A DNA stretch of 64,000 bases, from positions 124,001-188,000 of the forward strand of contig NZ_SHKY01000001.1 in assembly GCF_004217545.1 (NCBI RefSeq). Reading direction: 5' to 3'. This DNA is from Krasilnikovia cinnamomea. Its GTDB lineage: Bacteria; Actinomycetota; Actinomycetes; Mycobacteriales; Micromonosporaceae. The translations under genes were made by a program, and so were the position numbers. The notes under the pieces are model-generated. The model was given only the letters and a program-made list of their open reading frames with translations. It was not told where the DNA came from and ran no database searches. Shown here piece after piece: positions 23,210-31,793 of the stretch (position 1 is the stretch's first letter; the number at the start of each line of letters is the position of its first letter).

Positions 23210-24565
23210 TCAGGAGACCGGACGCGCGTACTGCAGATTGGTGGCCTTGCGCACCGCGGTCACCTCGACCATGGCGCGTTGCTCCATGGTCACGCTACCG
23301 CCGGCGCCCTCCACGGACGCGACCACCCCACCGGGGATCTGCAACGCGGTCTGCATCGTCTGCGGCACCCCGATCACCGACAACGTGTACGGCCCGGTGA
23401 GCCGCACGCCGTCGACGGTGATGCCGCCACCGTCGGAGTCCACGAAGTAGCTTCCCGCCACGATGCGGACGGGCGCGCCACCCGCCCCGGCCAGCTCCAT
23501 CACCTCACCGCCCGCGCCGCGCAGCTCCTGCACCGCGTTGAGGATCGCCGACGCCTTGACCCCCTGCCCCTTCGGATCGATCGTGATCCGCAGACCGGGC
23601 CCCCGGCCCGGCAGGGTGCCCGCCAGCAGGCCCAGCTCGTCCGCGCGCTTGTCGGCCTCCGCCAGCGCCGCCTGCCGCCCCGCCACGCCCGAGGTGAGCT
23701 GACGCTGGCTCTGCTCCAGCGCGTTGATCTCCGCTTGCAGCCGGGTGTCGCGGGCTTCCAGGTCGGACAGGATGCGCACCAGGTCCTCTTGCCGCGCGGT
23801 CGCCAGCCCCTCGTCGCTGCCGTTGCTGCGCAACTGCACCACCAGCGTGAAGCCGAACAGCGCCAGCAGGACCCAGATCAACGCGCCCGCCGACGACACC
23901 CGCCGCCAGGGCGCCGGCCGCCGCGCGGGAACCGCGCCAGCGTCCCCGGCGCCAGCGCTCTCCGTGCCGGTGCTCTCCGTGCCGGTGCTCTCCGTGCCGG
24001 TGCTCTCCGTGCCGGTGCTCTCCGTGCCAGTGCTCTCCGTGCCCGCGCTGTCCGCGCCAGCGCCCTCCGCGCCAGTGCCCTCCGCGCCAGCCGCGTCCGG
24101 GGCTGATGCCATCCGGTCGACTTCCACCGGATCGAGTGACACCGCGGTCGGTTGCGCCTCCGGCGCGGCGATCGGAGCCCGATCCGCCGAGGCCGAGGCA
24201 GCGCCGACCCGGTCGCGCGACATGACGGCCGCGGGCTCGTCGCCCCCCGCCACGACCGGCTCGTCCTCCGCCGCAGCCGCGAACGGTTCCTCCCGCCGCG
24301 TGGCAACCGTGGGCTCATCGCCGGACGCCACGACCGTCGACTCGTCGCCTGGCGTCACGACCGTCGACTCGTCGCGTGACGTCACGACCGTCGGCTCGTC
24401 GCCCGGCGTGGGCGCCCCCGGCTCATCGCGCGGTGTGACGACGGTCGGCTCGTCGCCCGGCGTGGGCACCCCCGGCTCATCGCGCGGCGTGACGACGGTC
24501 GGCTCGTCGTCTCGCGCGGTGTCCTGGGCCGGGTCTGCCGGGCGCGGTCGGTGCTGGTCGCTCAT
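23210..24565 (-). CDS. DUF881 membrane protein with repeat-rich N-terminal tail
   Basis: A 451-residue protein. Residues 1-205 are a hydrophilic tail made of two repeat types: DEPTVVTPRDEPG-like units (~18-95) and GTEST pentapeptides (~172-203). One membrane helix follows (LIWVLLALFGFTLVVQL, ~223-240), then a short coiled coil and a DUF881 domain (ILNAVQELRGAGGEVMELAG, GSYFVDSDGGGITVDGVRL). In mycobacteria the equivalent is the ~290-residue Rv1825; the extra length here is the tail. Topology predicts a cytoplasmic tail and external DUF881 domain. The function of DUF881 is unknown. Confidence 0.85.
   Translation of the reverse strand: MSDQHRPRPADPAQDTARDDEPTVVTPRDEPGVPTPGDEPTVVTPRDEPGAPTPGDEPTVVTSRDESTVVTPGDESTVVASGDEPTVATRREEPFAAAAEDEPVVAGGDEPAAVMSRDRVGAASASADRAPIAAPEAQPTAVSLDPVEVDRMASAPDAAGAEGTGAEGAGADSAGTESTGTESTGTESTGTESTGTESTGTESAGAGDAGAVPARRPAPWRRVSSAGALIWVLLALFGFTLVVQLRSNGSDEGLATARQEDLVRILSDLEARDTRLQAEINALEQSQRQLTSGVAGRQAALAEADKRADELGLLAGTLPGRGPGLRITIDPKGQGVKASAILNAVQELRGAGGEVMELAGAGGAPVRIVAGSYFVDSDGGGITVDGVRLTGPYTLSVIGVPQTMQTALQIPGGVVASVEGAGGSVTMEQRAMVEVTAVRKATNLQYARPVS
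23956..24050 (-). repeat. In-frame 15-bp tandem repeat in DUF881 gene
   Basis: Six or so copies of a 15-base unit (GTGCTCTCCGTGCCG and close variants, written on the plus strand) encode repeated G-T-E-S-T on the minus strand. The copies are near-identical at the DNA level. Confidence 0.85.
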
Positions 24566-24574
24566 CGCCGGTCC

Positions 24575-24907
24575 TCAGGCCCGGAACAGGTGGCGGCGGA
24601 TGGCCGCCACATTGCCGAAGATCCGCACTCCGAGCACCACCACCACGCCCGTGGAGAGCTGCCCGCCCACGCCCAGCTGGTCACCCAGGTAGACGATCAG
24701 CGCGGCCACCACCACGTTGGCGATGAACGACACCACGAACTGCTTGTCGTCGAAGATGCCGTCCAGCTTCGCCCGGACGCCGCCGAACACGGCGTCCAGC
24801 GCCGCCACCACGGCGATGGGCAGGTACGGCTGCAGGCCCGGCGGCACGGTCGGGTGCAGCACGATGCCGAGAACGACACCGGCGGCCAGGGCGAGTACGG
24901 CGATCAT
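24575..24907 (-). CDS. DUF1290 small basic membrane protein (Sbp-like)
   Basis: A 110-residue protein with about three hydrophobic helices: VLALAAGVVLGIVL, IAVVAALDAVFGG and VVSFIANVVVAALIVYLG. The middle FGGVRAKLDGIFDDKQFV is the family signature of DUF1290 proteins, called small basic protein. It lies between two DUF881 genes as in M. tuberculosis (Rv1824). Its ATG overlaps the stop of the upstream DUF881 gene. Role unknown; the fixed DUF881-DUF1290-DUF881 order suggests one complex. Confidence 0.9.
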   Translation of the reverse strand: MIAVLALAAGVVLGIVLHPTVPPGLQPYLPIAVVAALDAVFGGVRAKLDGIFDDKQFVVSFIANVVVAALIVYLGDQLGVGGQLSTGVVVVLGVRIFGNVAAIRRHLFRA

Positions 24908-25821
24908 CGGCCGCCTTTCGTGGGGGTGCCGGCCGGCGGGGGCGAGTCCGGGCCGGGGGACGGGGGGCCACCGGAGGGCGGTGGGGTCGACGGCACCGCC
25001 ACCCGCAGCTTCAGCTCGGTGGCCGCGTCGAGGGTCACGTCGTGCACGGTGGTCGCGTCGAAACTCATGCCGTACCGGGCGACCAGCTCACGGAAGAAGC
25101 GCCCAGCGTAGCCGTCGCGGAAGTCGCCGGCCAGGGAGTCCGGGCCGATCGCCACCACCTCGTACGGCGAGGCCACCGGGCGGAAGTCCACCAGGATCGC
25201 CTCGCCCGCCTGCCGGATCGTGGAGGTGGCGGTGAGCCGCTGGCCGTTGATCGCGATCGCCTCCGCCCCGGCCGCCCACAACGCGTTGGCCGCCAGTTGC
25301 AGGTCGCTGTCGCGGACGCGGGCGTCGCTCGACTGCTTGCCGGTCACCGGATTGACCGCGGTGGGTCCGTCGCCGATCGTGATCTTGGCACCGGGACCGT
25401 GTACGGGGGCCAGGCCGGTCTGCGCCTCCAGGTCACGCAGCCGCGCCACGGCGGCGCCACCGAGCTCGCGTTCCTGCAGCGTCGCCACCTCGGCGCGCAG
25501 CTCGTCGGCGCGGTTCTGCAGGGTGACCGTGCCGTCGCGCCGGTGCCGCACCTGCTCGGCCAGGGTGGCCCGCGCCTTGGTGCGCCCCGGCTCGTCCGCG
25601 ACGGTCTGCTGGTACGCCACCACCAGCAGGAAGCCGACGCCGATCAGGGTCAACGCGCTGACCGTACTGATCAGGCGCCGTCGCGGGGCGCTGCGCGGGC
25701 CTTCGCGGGCCCGGCGGGCCGCCGCGTCGGCGTAGCCCGGGTCGAGCGGATTGCGGAACAGCTCGGTCAGGAAGTCCGGGGTGAAGGTCCGGCGCTCGCC
25801 GCCGCCTACAGGCGAGGTCAT
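24904..25821 (-). CDS. DUF881 membrane protein
   Basis: A 305-residue protein. A ~50-residue cytoplasmic segment precedes one membrane helix (LISTVSALTLIGVGFLLVVAY). A coiled-coil stretch follows (LQNRADELRAEVATLQERE), then the DUF881 domain with ITIGDGPTAV, LQLAANALWAAGAEAIAING and PYEVVAIGPDSL. The last ~30 residues are Pro-rich. ATG 25821 overlaps the stop of the upstream pgsA2-like gene, and its stop overlaps the DUF1290 start. Equivalent to mycobacterial Rv1823 by order. Confidence 0.9.
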   Translation of the reverse strand: MTSPVGGGERRTFTPDFLTELFRNPLDPGYADAAARRAREGPRSAPRRRLISTVSALTLIGVGFLLVVAYQQTVADEPGRTKARATLAEQVRHRRDGTVTLQNRADELRAEVATLQERELGGAAVARLRDLEAQTGLAPVHGPGAKITIGDGPTAVNPVTGKQSSDARVRDSDLQLAANALWAAGAEAIAINGQRLTATSTIRQAGEAILVDFRPVASPYEVVAIGPDSLAGDFRDGYAGRFFRELVARYGMSFDATTVHDVTLDAATELKLRVAVPSTPPPSGGPPSPGPDSPPPAGTPTKGGR

Positions 25822-26447
25822 CCGGCGCCCGCCCCGGCCCGCGCGGCGCGGTCGGCGCGCAGCACGGTGGCGGTCTGCATCAGGTACAGCGCGGCCGCCG
25901 CCCAGTACAGGCCCAGCGCCCACCACGCCAGCCCCCAGCCGATCGGCCCGGCGACGGCGGCGGTCGCGGGCACCGCGTGCGCCAGCAGCAGCATGGGGAA
26001 CGCGCCGAGCAGGACGAACGTGCCGGTCTTGCCGACGTAGTGCACCGGCGGCGGCCCGTAGCCGTGGCGGCGCAGCACCAGCAGCGCCACCCCCAGCACC
26101 ACCTCGCGGGCCAGCAGCGCGACCGTCAGCCACCACGGCACGACCTCGCGGACGGTGAAGCCGATCAGCGTGGCGAGGATGTACAGCCGGTCCGCGAACG
26201 GGTCGAGCAGCTCACCCAGCCGGCTGACCGTGCCCGTGCGCCGGGCGACGTACCCGTCGACCCAGTCGGTGGTGCCGCCCAGCGCGAGCACCACGAGCGC
26301 CGCGACGTCGGCGTGCGGGACGAGCAGAAGATAGAGGAACAGCGGCACGCCGAGCAGGCGCGCGAAGCTGATGACGTTCGGAATCGTCCAGATCCGGTCG
26401 GAGGCGGCCGGTGGGCGCGGGGCGACGGGCGCAGGCTGCTGCGGCAT
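25818..26447 (-). CDS. pgsA: CDP-alcohol phosphatidyltransferase
   Basis: A 209-residue integral membrane enzyme that transfers a phosphatidyl group from CDP-diacylglycerol to an alcohol. The family motif D-G-x2-A-R-x8-G-x3-D-x3-D is fully present in DGYVARRTGTVSRLGELLD then PFAD. Start motif IPNVISFARLLGVPLFLYLL is typical. About five further helices. Position matches M. tuberculosis pgsA2 (Rv1822); whether the acceptor is glycerol-3-phosphate or another alcohol is not clear. First gene of the DUF881/DUF1290 unit, with its stop overlapping the next start. Confidence 0.9.
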   Translation of the reverse strand: MPQQPAPVAPRPPAASDRIWTIPNVISFARLLGVPLFLYLLLVPHADVAALVVLALGGTTDWVDGYVARRTGTVSRLGELLDPFADRLYILATLIGFTVREVVPWWLTVALLAREVVLGVALLVLRRHGYGPPPVHYVGKTGTFVLLGAFPMLLLAHAVPATAAVAGPIGWGLAWWALGLYWAAAALYLMQTATVLRADRAARAGAGAG

Positions 26448-26559
26448 CGCGACTCCCTCTCCCCCGATGGCCGGTCAACGCGGAGCAACTATAACCAGGC
26501 GCGTGGCGGTCCCCTCACCACCGGTTGCGTCACGCACACCGCGCGGCCGTCCTAGGACC

Positions 26560-28536
26560 CTAGCTTCCGGCGGGGCGACGGCCTCGGCGGGCCCGGACGT
26601 AGTCGTCGACGACGTACCGGCCGAGGTCGGCGACGTCGGGGCTGAACACCCGGCCGCCGCTGCGCTGGGCCACCGCGTCCACGAAGCGGCGCAGCGACGG
26701 GTCCTCGCCGAGCATGAACAGGTTCAGGGTGGCGCCGTACCGGGTCAGGTGGTCGACCTCCTCGACCGTCGCCCGGACCGTCTCGGGCAGCGGCGGCCAG
26801 GCGAAGTACGCCTCGCCGTCGTCCTCCAGGTGGGCGGTGGGCTCGCCGTCCGTCACCACCAGCACCACCGGCTCGGAGCCGGGGTGGCGGCGCAGGTGGC
26901 GGCCCGCCAGCTTGAGGGCGTGCTGCAGGTTCGTGCCCTGCACCAGGTCCGGCTCGATCGCGGCCAGCTCGCCCTGCGACAGCGCCAGCGCGTACCGGCC
27001 GAAGCCGATGATCTGCAGAGAGTCCTGCGGGAACTGCGTCGCGACCAGGTGGGACAGCGCCAGCGCGGTCTGTTTCATCGGGCCCCACCGGCCGTCAGCG
27101 AACATCGAGTAGGACAGGTCCACGCACAGCGCCACCGCCGCCGAGGCGCGCCGTTCCGTCTCGGCCACCTCGAAGTCCTCCGGGTGCAGCCGTACGGGCA
27201 GGGTGGCCGTGGACCCCTCGGCGGCCCGGCGGCGGACCGCGTTGCCGATCGTACGGACCACGTCGATCGGCTGCTCGTCGCCGAAGTGCCAGCGCCGGGA
27301 CGAGCCGACCAGATCCCCGGCCGCGCCCGCGTCGCGCAGGTCGTGCTCGCCGCGGCGCCGCCCGGCCAGGTCGGCGAACACCCGTGCCAGGGCGGTACGC
27401 CCGAGCCGGCGCAGGGCCTTGGGCGACAGGGTCAGGCCGCCTGGGTCGCGGCTCACCCAGCCCTGCCGGCGCAGCTCCCGCTCCAGCTCGCGCAGCCGCC
27501 GTACGTCGTCGGCGGCCGAGCGGCCGAGCCGGCGCTCCACGGCTTCGACGTCGACGTCGTCCAGGGTCGCGCCGGGGTGCTCCTGGCCCAGCTGCTCCAG
27601 CAGGTCGTCGAGCTCGGCCAGCTCGCCCAGCGCGGCCGTGGCGTCGCCGTACCCGAGATCGTCGGGGCCGCGCATCCGTTCGCCGCGTCCCCACGGCAGG
27701 TTGGGGCGCAGCGCGCGCAGGTTGTCGGTCAGCTCGGCGAGCTGACCGCGCAGCGGGCCGTCGCCGAGCGCCTGGTCGATCAGCTCGCCCAGCTCCTGCC
27801 GCTGCTGCGGGCTCAGCGAGCGCATCAGCTGCTCCGCCGCCGCGGCGCGGCGGGCCAGCGCGTCGATCAGGTCCTCGACGGTGTCCGGGCGTTCCGGGAA
27901 GAACTCGCCGTGGCGGTTCATGAACTCGGCGAACGCGTCCTGGGTGTCCTCGCCACGGGCGTGCCGGGCCAGCAGGTCGTTGAGGTCGCGCAGCATGTCG
28001 GCGACCCGGGCGTCGGTGGCCGAGTCGCCGCCGCGCAGCGCGTCGCGCAGGCCGGCGAAGCGCTGCTCCACCACGTCGCGGCGCAGCCCGTCGAGGATCT
28101 GCTGGTACAGGGCCCGGGCCTCGTCGCTGGCCCACTCGTAGCCGGCCAGCTCGCGCACCGCCTGGGCGGTGGAGCGGGGCAGCGCGTCCAGAACCGCCTC
28201 GTTGAACCGGGCCGTCTCGTCGTCGCGGCCGCGCAGCTCGTCGCGTTCGGTGGCGACGGCCTGGTCGAGCAGGGCCTGGGCGCCGGTCACCGCGCCGTCG
28301 AGGTTGCCGCGGCGCAGCGCCTCCCGGCGCAGCCTGCGGGCGCGGGCGCGCAGGTCGTCCAGGCCCCGGCCGTCCTGGGGACCGCGGCGCACCAGGTCGC
28401 GCAGGGCGTCGCGCAGGCTCTCCCCCGCCAGCACCCGCTCGCCAACCTCGTCGACCGCGGCCCGTACGTCGTACGGCGGGGCGAGCGGGTCCGGCCCCTC
28501 GCGCCACGCGCCGTACCGGAAGCGGTTGGCTCTCAT
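26560..28536 (-). CDS. VWA-domain protein partnered with MoxR-type ATPase
   Basis: A 658-residue cytoplasmic protein. The N-terminal ~430 residues are charged and helical, rich in Arg and Asp, with no recognised domain. A C-terminal von Willebrand A domain (~440-640) carries the MIDAS triplet DLSYSM (D-x-S-x-S), a conserved Thr in GTNLQHA and VVTDGEPT. MoxR/VWA pairs act as chaperone-like or chelatase-like machines that load metals or assemble complexes. Start ATG 28536; a GTG four codons upstream is possible. It follows the AAA gene by 46 bases and is surely co-transcribed. Confidence 0.88.
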   Translation of the reverse strand: MRANRFRYGAWREGPDPLAPPYDVRAAVDEVGERVLAGESLRDALRDLVRRGPQDGRGLDDLRARARRLRREALRRGNLDGAVTGAQALLDQAVATERDELRGRDDETARFNEAVLDALPRSTAQAVRELAGYEWASDEARALYQQILDGLRRDVVEQRFAGLRDALRGGDSATDARVADMLRDLNDLLARHARGEDTQDAFAEFMNRHGEFFPERPDTVEDLIDALARRAAAAEQLMRSLSPQQRQELGELIDQALGDGPLRGQLAELTDNLRALRPNLPWGRGERMRGPDDLGYGDATAALGELAELDDLLEQLGQEHPGATLDDVDVEAVERRLGRSAADDVRRLRELERELRRQGWVSRDPGGLTLSPKALRRLGRTALARVFADLAGRRRGEHDLRDAGAAGDLVGSSRRWHFGDEQPIDVVRTIGNAVRRRAAEGSTATLPVRLHPEDFEVAETERRASAAVALCVDLSYSMFADGRWGPMKQTALALSHLVATQFPQDSLQIIGFGRYALALSQGELAAIEPDLVQGTNLQHALKLAGRHLRRHPGSEPVVLVVTDGEPTAHLEDDGEAYFAWPPLPETVRATVEEVDHLTRYGATLNLFMLGEDPSLRRFVDAVAQRSGGRVFSPDVADLGRYVVDDYVRARRGRRPAGS

Positions 28537-28582
28537 GATTGTCCGCACCGCCCGCGGGACCAGCCGTCGGTAGCGGGCATGA

Positions 28583-30004
28583 TCAGCTCCCGTAGAGGGT
28601 GCGGCCGTCGTCGGTCATCTCCTTGGCCAGCCGCCGGGTCAGGTGCAGGCCCTCCAGGGCGAACTCGATCCCCGAGGCCGCCTGTCCCGGACTGGGCGCG
28701 TCGCCGAGGCCGAGCCGGTCCAGCACCTTGGCCAGGCCGGGCACCGTGCCGATCTGGGCCAGCAGCTCCTGCGCGGAGACCAGCTCACCGGTCTCGATGA
28801 TCGCGCCCTCGGCGACCAGGTCGGTGAAGCCGGACAGGTCCAGCCCGCCCAGCCGCGACCGGAACGTCTCCGCGGTGGCCACCCGCAGCAGGTGGGCCAG
28901 CACCTCGGGCTCCCGGCCCTCCTCGCCGCTGTCGAACTCGACCTTGCCGCGCAGCGTGCTGGTCACCGAGACGGTGTCGCAGACCCGGGCGACCGGCTCG
29001 TCGCCGCGCAACCCGGCGCGGCGCAGCGCGGAGGCGGCGACCGTCTCGGCCGCCGCGATCGCGAAGCGGGCCGACACGCCGGAGCGGGCGTCCACGGCCG
29101 GGGATTCGCGTACGGCGCGGGTGTAGCGGGCCAGCACGTCGACGAGGTGTTCGGGCACCTCGGCGCAGAGCGCCGCCTCCTGCCGGATCAGCGCCGTCTC
29201 CAGCTCCAGTTCGAGGGGGTAGTGGGTACGGATCTCCGCGCCGAACCGGTCCTTGAGCGGGGTGATGATCCGGCCCCGGTTGGTGTAGTCCTCCGGGTTG
29301 GCGCTGGCCACCAGCAGCAGATCCAGGGGCAGCCGCAGCTGGTAGCCGCGGACCTGGATGTCGCGTTCCTCCAGCACGTTGAGCAGCGACACCTGGATGC
29401 GCTCGGCCAGGTCGGGCAGCTCGTTGACGGCGAAGATGCCGCGGTTGGTGCGCGGCACGAGTCCGAAGTGGATCGTGTCGGGGTCGCCCAGCGCCCGGCC
29501 CTCGGCCACCTTGATCGGGTCGACGTCGCCGATCAGGTCGCCGACGCTGGTGTCCGGGGTGGCCAGCTTCTCGCCGTACCGCTGGGAGCGGTGCAGCCAG
29601 GCCACGCCCAGCTCATCGCCCAGCTCGGCGGCCAGCCGCCGCGACGCCGGGGTCAGCGGCTCGTACGGGTGTTCGCGCAGTTCGGAACCCTCGATGACCG
29701 GGGTCCACTCGTCGAGCAGGTCGACCAGGCCACGGATGAGCCGGGTCTTGCCCTGGCCCCGCTCGCCGAGCAGGACCATGTCGTGCCCGGCCAGCAGGGC
29801 CCGCTCCACCTCCGGCAGCACGGTGTCGTCGTAGCCGACGATGCCGGGGAAGCGGGGGGCACCGGAGCGCAGCCGGTCCAGCAGGTTGTCGCGCAGCTCC
29901 TGCTTGACGGTACGGAATTCGTGGCCGGCGGCGCGCAGCTCGCCGACGGTACGTGGCAGGTGGGCGGGTGTTTCGGGGACGCGCGGCGGAAAAGCAGCAG
30001 TCAC
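28583..30004 (-). CDS. MoxR/ChlI-like AAA+ ATPase
   Basis: A 473-residue AAA+ ATPase similar to magnesium chelatase subunit I. Walker A is GERGQGKT (~95-102), Walker B-like FAVNELPDLAERIQVSLLNVLEE (~215), sensor 1 in LLVASANPEDY, and a second-region ITPLKDRF arginine-finger segment. A C-terminal helical lid domain follows. With the VWA protein at 26560 it forms a typical two-component AAA-VWA pair. It does not belong to a chlorophyll pathway here; the client protein is unknown. Confidence 0.9.
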   Translation of the reverse strand: MTAAFPPRVPETPAHLPRTVGELRAAGHEFRTVKQELRDNLLDRLRSGAPRFPGIVGYDDTVLPEVERALLAGHDMVLLGERGQGKTRLIRGLVDLLDEWTPVIEGSELREHPYEPLTPASRRLAAELGDELGVAWLHRSQRYGEKLATPDTSVGDLIGDVDPIKVAEGRALGDPDTIHFGLVPRTNRGIFAVNELPDLAERIQVSLLNVLEERDIQVRGYQLRLPLDLLLVASANPEDYTNRGRIITPLKDRFGAEIRTHYPLELELETALIRQEAALCAEVPEHLVDVLARYTRAVRESPAVDARSGVSARFAIAAAETVAASALRRAGLRGDEPVARVCDTVSVTSTLRGKVEFDSGEEGREPEVLAHLLRVATAETFRSRLGGLDLSGFTDLVAEGAIIETGELVSAQELLAQIGTVPGLAKVLDRLGLGDAPSPGQAASGIEFALEGLHLTRRLAKEMTDDGRTLYGS

Positions 30005-30059
30005 CGTACGAACGCTACCCCGCGAACCAGGCGATCCCGCAGTGCTGACCGGTCCCGGA

Positions 30060-30065
30060 TACGAT
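30060..30065 (+). promoter_or_regulatory. -10 element for a probable leaderless transcript
   Basis: TACGAT lies nine bases before the ABC-F ATG at 30075, and no Shine-Dalgarno sequence intervenes. That fits a leaderless mRNA starting at or next to the start codon. Confidence 0.45.
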
Positions 30066-30074
30066 CAGGCCGCT

Positions 30075-31709
30075 ATGAGCGCCACCATGATCGCCCGGGA
30101 TCTCGCCGCGGGGCACGGCGACCGCACCCTGTTCACGGGGCTCGACCTGGTGGTCGCGCCGGGCGACGTGATCGGGCTGGTCGGTGTCAACGGCGCCGGG
30201 AAAACGACCCTACTTCGTACACTCGCGGGCCTGTTGAGCGTCGAGTCCGGCTCGGTGTCGCTGAGCCCGCCCACCGCGACCGTGGGCTACCTGCCGCAGG
30301 AGCGGGAGCGCCGCCCCGGCGAGACGGTGCACGACTTCCTGGCCCGGCGCACCGGGGTCGGGCCCGCGCACGACGCGATGGAGGCGGCGGCCGAGGCGAT
30401 GGCGGCGGGGGTGGCGGCCGCGTACGACGGCTACGACGAGGCGTTGCAGCGCTGGCTGGCGCTGGGCGGCGCGGACTTCGAGGAGCGTGCGCTCCAGGTC
30501 GCCGACGAGATCGGGCTCGGGGTGGCTCCCACCCATCCGATGACCGCGCTGTCGGGCGGCCAGGCGGCCCGCGCCCAGATGGCGTCGCTGCTGCTCAGCC
30601 GCTACGACGTGTTCCTGCTCGACGAGCCCACCAACGACCTGGATCTCGACGGCCTGGCCCGGCTGGAGCAGTTCGTCACGGGATTGCGCGCGGGCACGGT
30701 GCTGGTCAGCCACGACCGCGAGTTCCTGGCCCGTACCGCGACCGCGGTGCTGGAACTGGACCTGCACCAGCAACAGGTCAACCTGTTCGGCGGCGGCTAC
30801 GAGTCGTACCTGCAGGAGCGGGAGCGGGCCCGGCGGCACGCCCGCGAGGAGTACGACGAGTACGCCGAGCGCAAGGAGAGCCTGCTGGAGCGGGCCCGCA
30901 CGCAGCGCGCCTGGATGGAGAAGGGCGTGCGCAACGCGCGCCGCAAGGCCACCGACAACGACAAGAACATCAAGCACTTCCGGGGCGAGACCAGCGAGAA
31001 GCAGGCGGCCAAGGCGCGGCAGACGGAGAAGCTGATCGAGCGCCTGGAGGTGGTCGAGGAGCCGCGCAAGGAGTGGGAGCTGCGGATGGAGATCGCCGCG
31101 GCGCCCCGCGCCGGGGCGGTCGTCGCCACCGTGCGCGACGCGGTGGTGCGCCGCGGCGACTTCACGCTGGGACCGGTGACGCTGCAGATCGACTGGGCGG
31201 ACCGGGTGGCGATCACGGGCGCCAACGGCTCCGGGAAGTCGACGCTGCTGGCCGCGATGCTGGGCCGGATCCCGCTGGACTCGGGCGCGGCCGCACTCGG
31301 CCCGGGTGTGGTCGTGGGCGAGGTCGACCAGGCGCGCGGGCTGTTCCTGGGCGACAGCTCGCTGCTGGCCGCGTTCGGGGCGGCGGTGCCGGAATTCAAG
31401 GACGCGGAGATCCGTACGCTGCTGGCGAAGTTCGGTTTGAAGGCCGCGCACGTGCTGCGCCCGGCGGGCACGCTGTCGCCCGGTGAACGGACCCGGGCCG
31501 CGCTGGCGCTGCTGCAGGCGCGCGGGGTGAACCTGCTGGTGCTCGACGAGCCGACCAACCACCTGGACCTGGCCGCGATCGAGCAGCTGGAGTCGGCGCT
31601 GGCGAGCTACGCCGGGACGCTGCTGCTGGTCACCCACGACCGCCGGATGCTGGCGGCGGTGCACACCACCCGCCGCTTTACGGTCACCGACGGCCGCGTC
31701 ACGGAGTGA
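30075..31709 (+). CDS. ABC-F family ATPase
   Basis: A 544-residue protein with two ABC ATPase domains and no membrane segments. NBD1: Walker A GVNGAGKTT, signature LSGGQ, Walker B FLLDEPTN and VSHDREFL. A charged linker (~245-330) is rich in Arg and Glu, the P-site tRNA interaction motif region of ABC-F proteins. NBD2: Walker A GANGSGKST, LSPGERTR, VLDEPTNHLDL and THDRRML. ABC-F proteins act on the ribosome as translation factors or antibiotic-resistance factors. This one resembles the housekeeping-like actinobacterial members; which class is uncertain. Its ATG is probably leaderless (TACGAT at 30060). Confidence 0.92.
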   Translation: MSATMIARDLAAGHGDRTLFTGLDLVVAPGDVIGLVGVNGAGKTTLLRTLAGLLSVESGSVSLSPPTATVGYLPQERERRPGETVHDFLARRTGVGPAHDAMEAAAEAMAAGVAAAYDGYDEALQRWLALGGADFEERALQVADEIGLGVAPTHPMTALSGGQAARAQMASLLLSRYDVFLLDEPTNDLDLDGLARLEQFVTGLRAGTVLVSHDREFLARTATAVLELDLHQQQVNLFGGGYESYLQERERARRHAREEYDEYAERKESLLERARTQRAWMEKGVRNARRKATDNDKNIKHFRGETSEKQAAKARQTEKLIERLEVVEEPRKEWELRMEIAAAPRAGAVVATVRDAVVRRGDFTLGPVTLQIDWADRVAITGANGSGKSTLLAAMLGRIPLDSGAAALGPGVVVGEVDQARGLFLGDSSLLAAFGAAVPEFKDAEIRTLLAKFGLKAAHVLRPAGTLSPGERTRAALALLQARGVNLLVLDEPTNHLDLAAIEQLESALASYAGTLLLVTHDRRMLAAVHTTRRFTVTDGRVTE

Positions 31710-31749
31710 GCGAGGTCCGCGGGCTCGTCACGCCGCAGGCGGCGCGAAG

Positions 31750-31788
31750 TTGATGACTTCGGGTCAGGTCCGAACCCGAGGTCTCCAA
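31750..31788. repeat. Imperfect palindrome between convergent genes, copy 1
   Basis: Arms TTGATGACTTCGGGT (31750-31764) and ACCCGAGGTCTCCAA (31774-31788) pair at 12 of 15 positions around CAGGTCCGA, followed by GATCG. A related palindrome lies at 57045-57083 (shared TCAGGTCCG and CAAGATCG). It may serve as a bidirectional terminator for the ABC-F and GHL10-type genes, which converge here. Confidence 0.5.
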
Positions 31789-31793
31789 GATCG

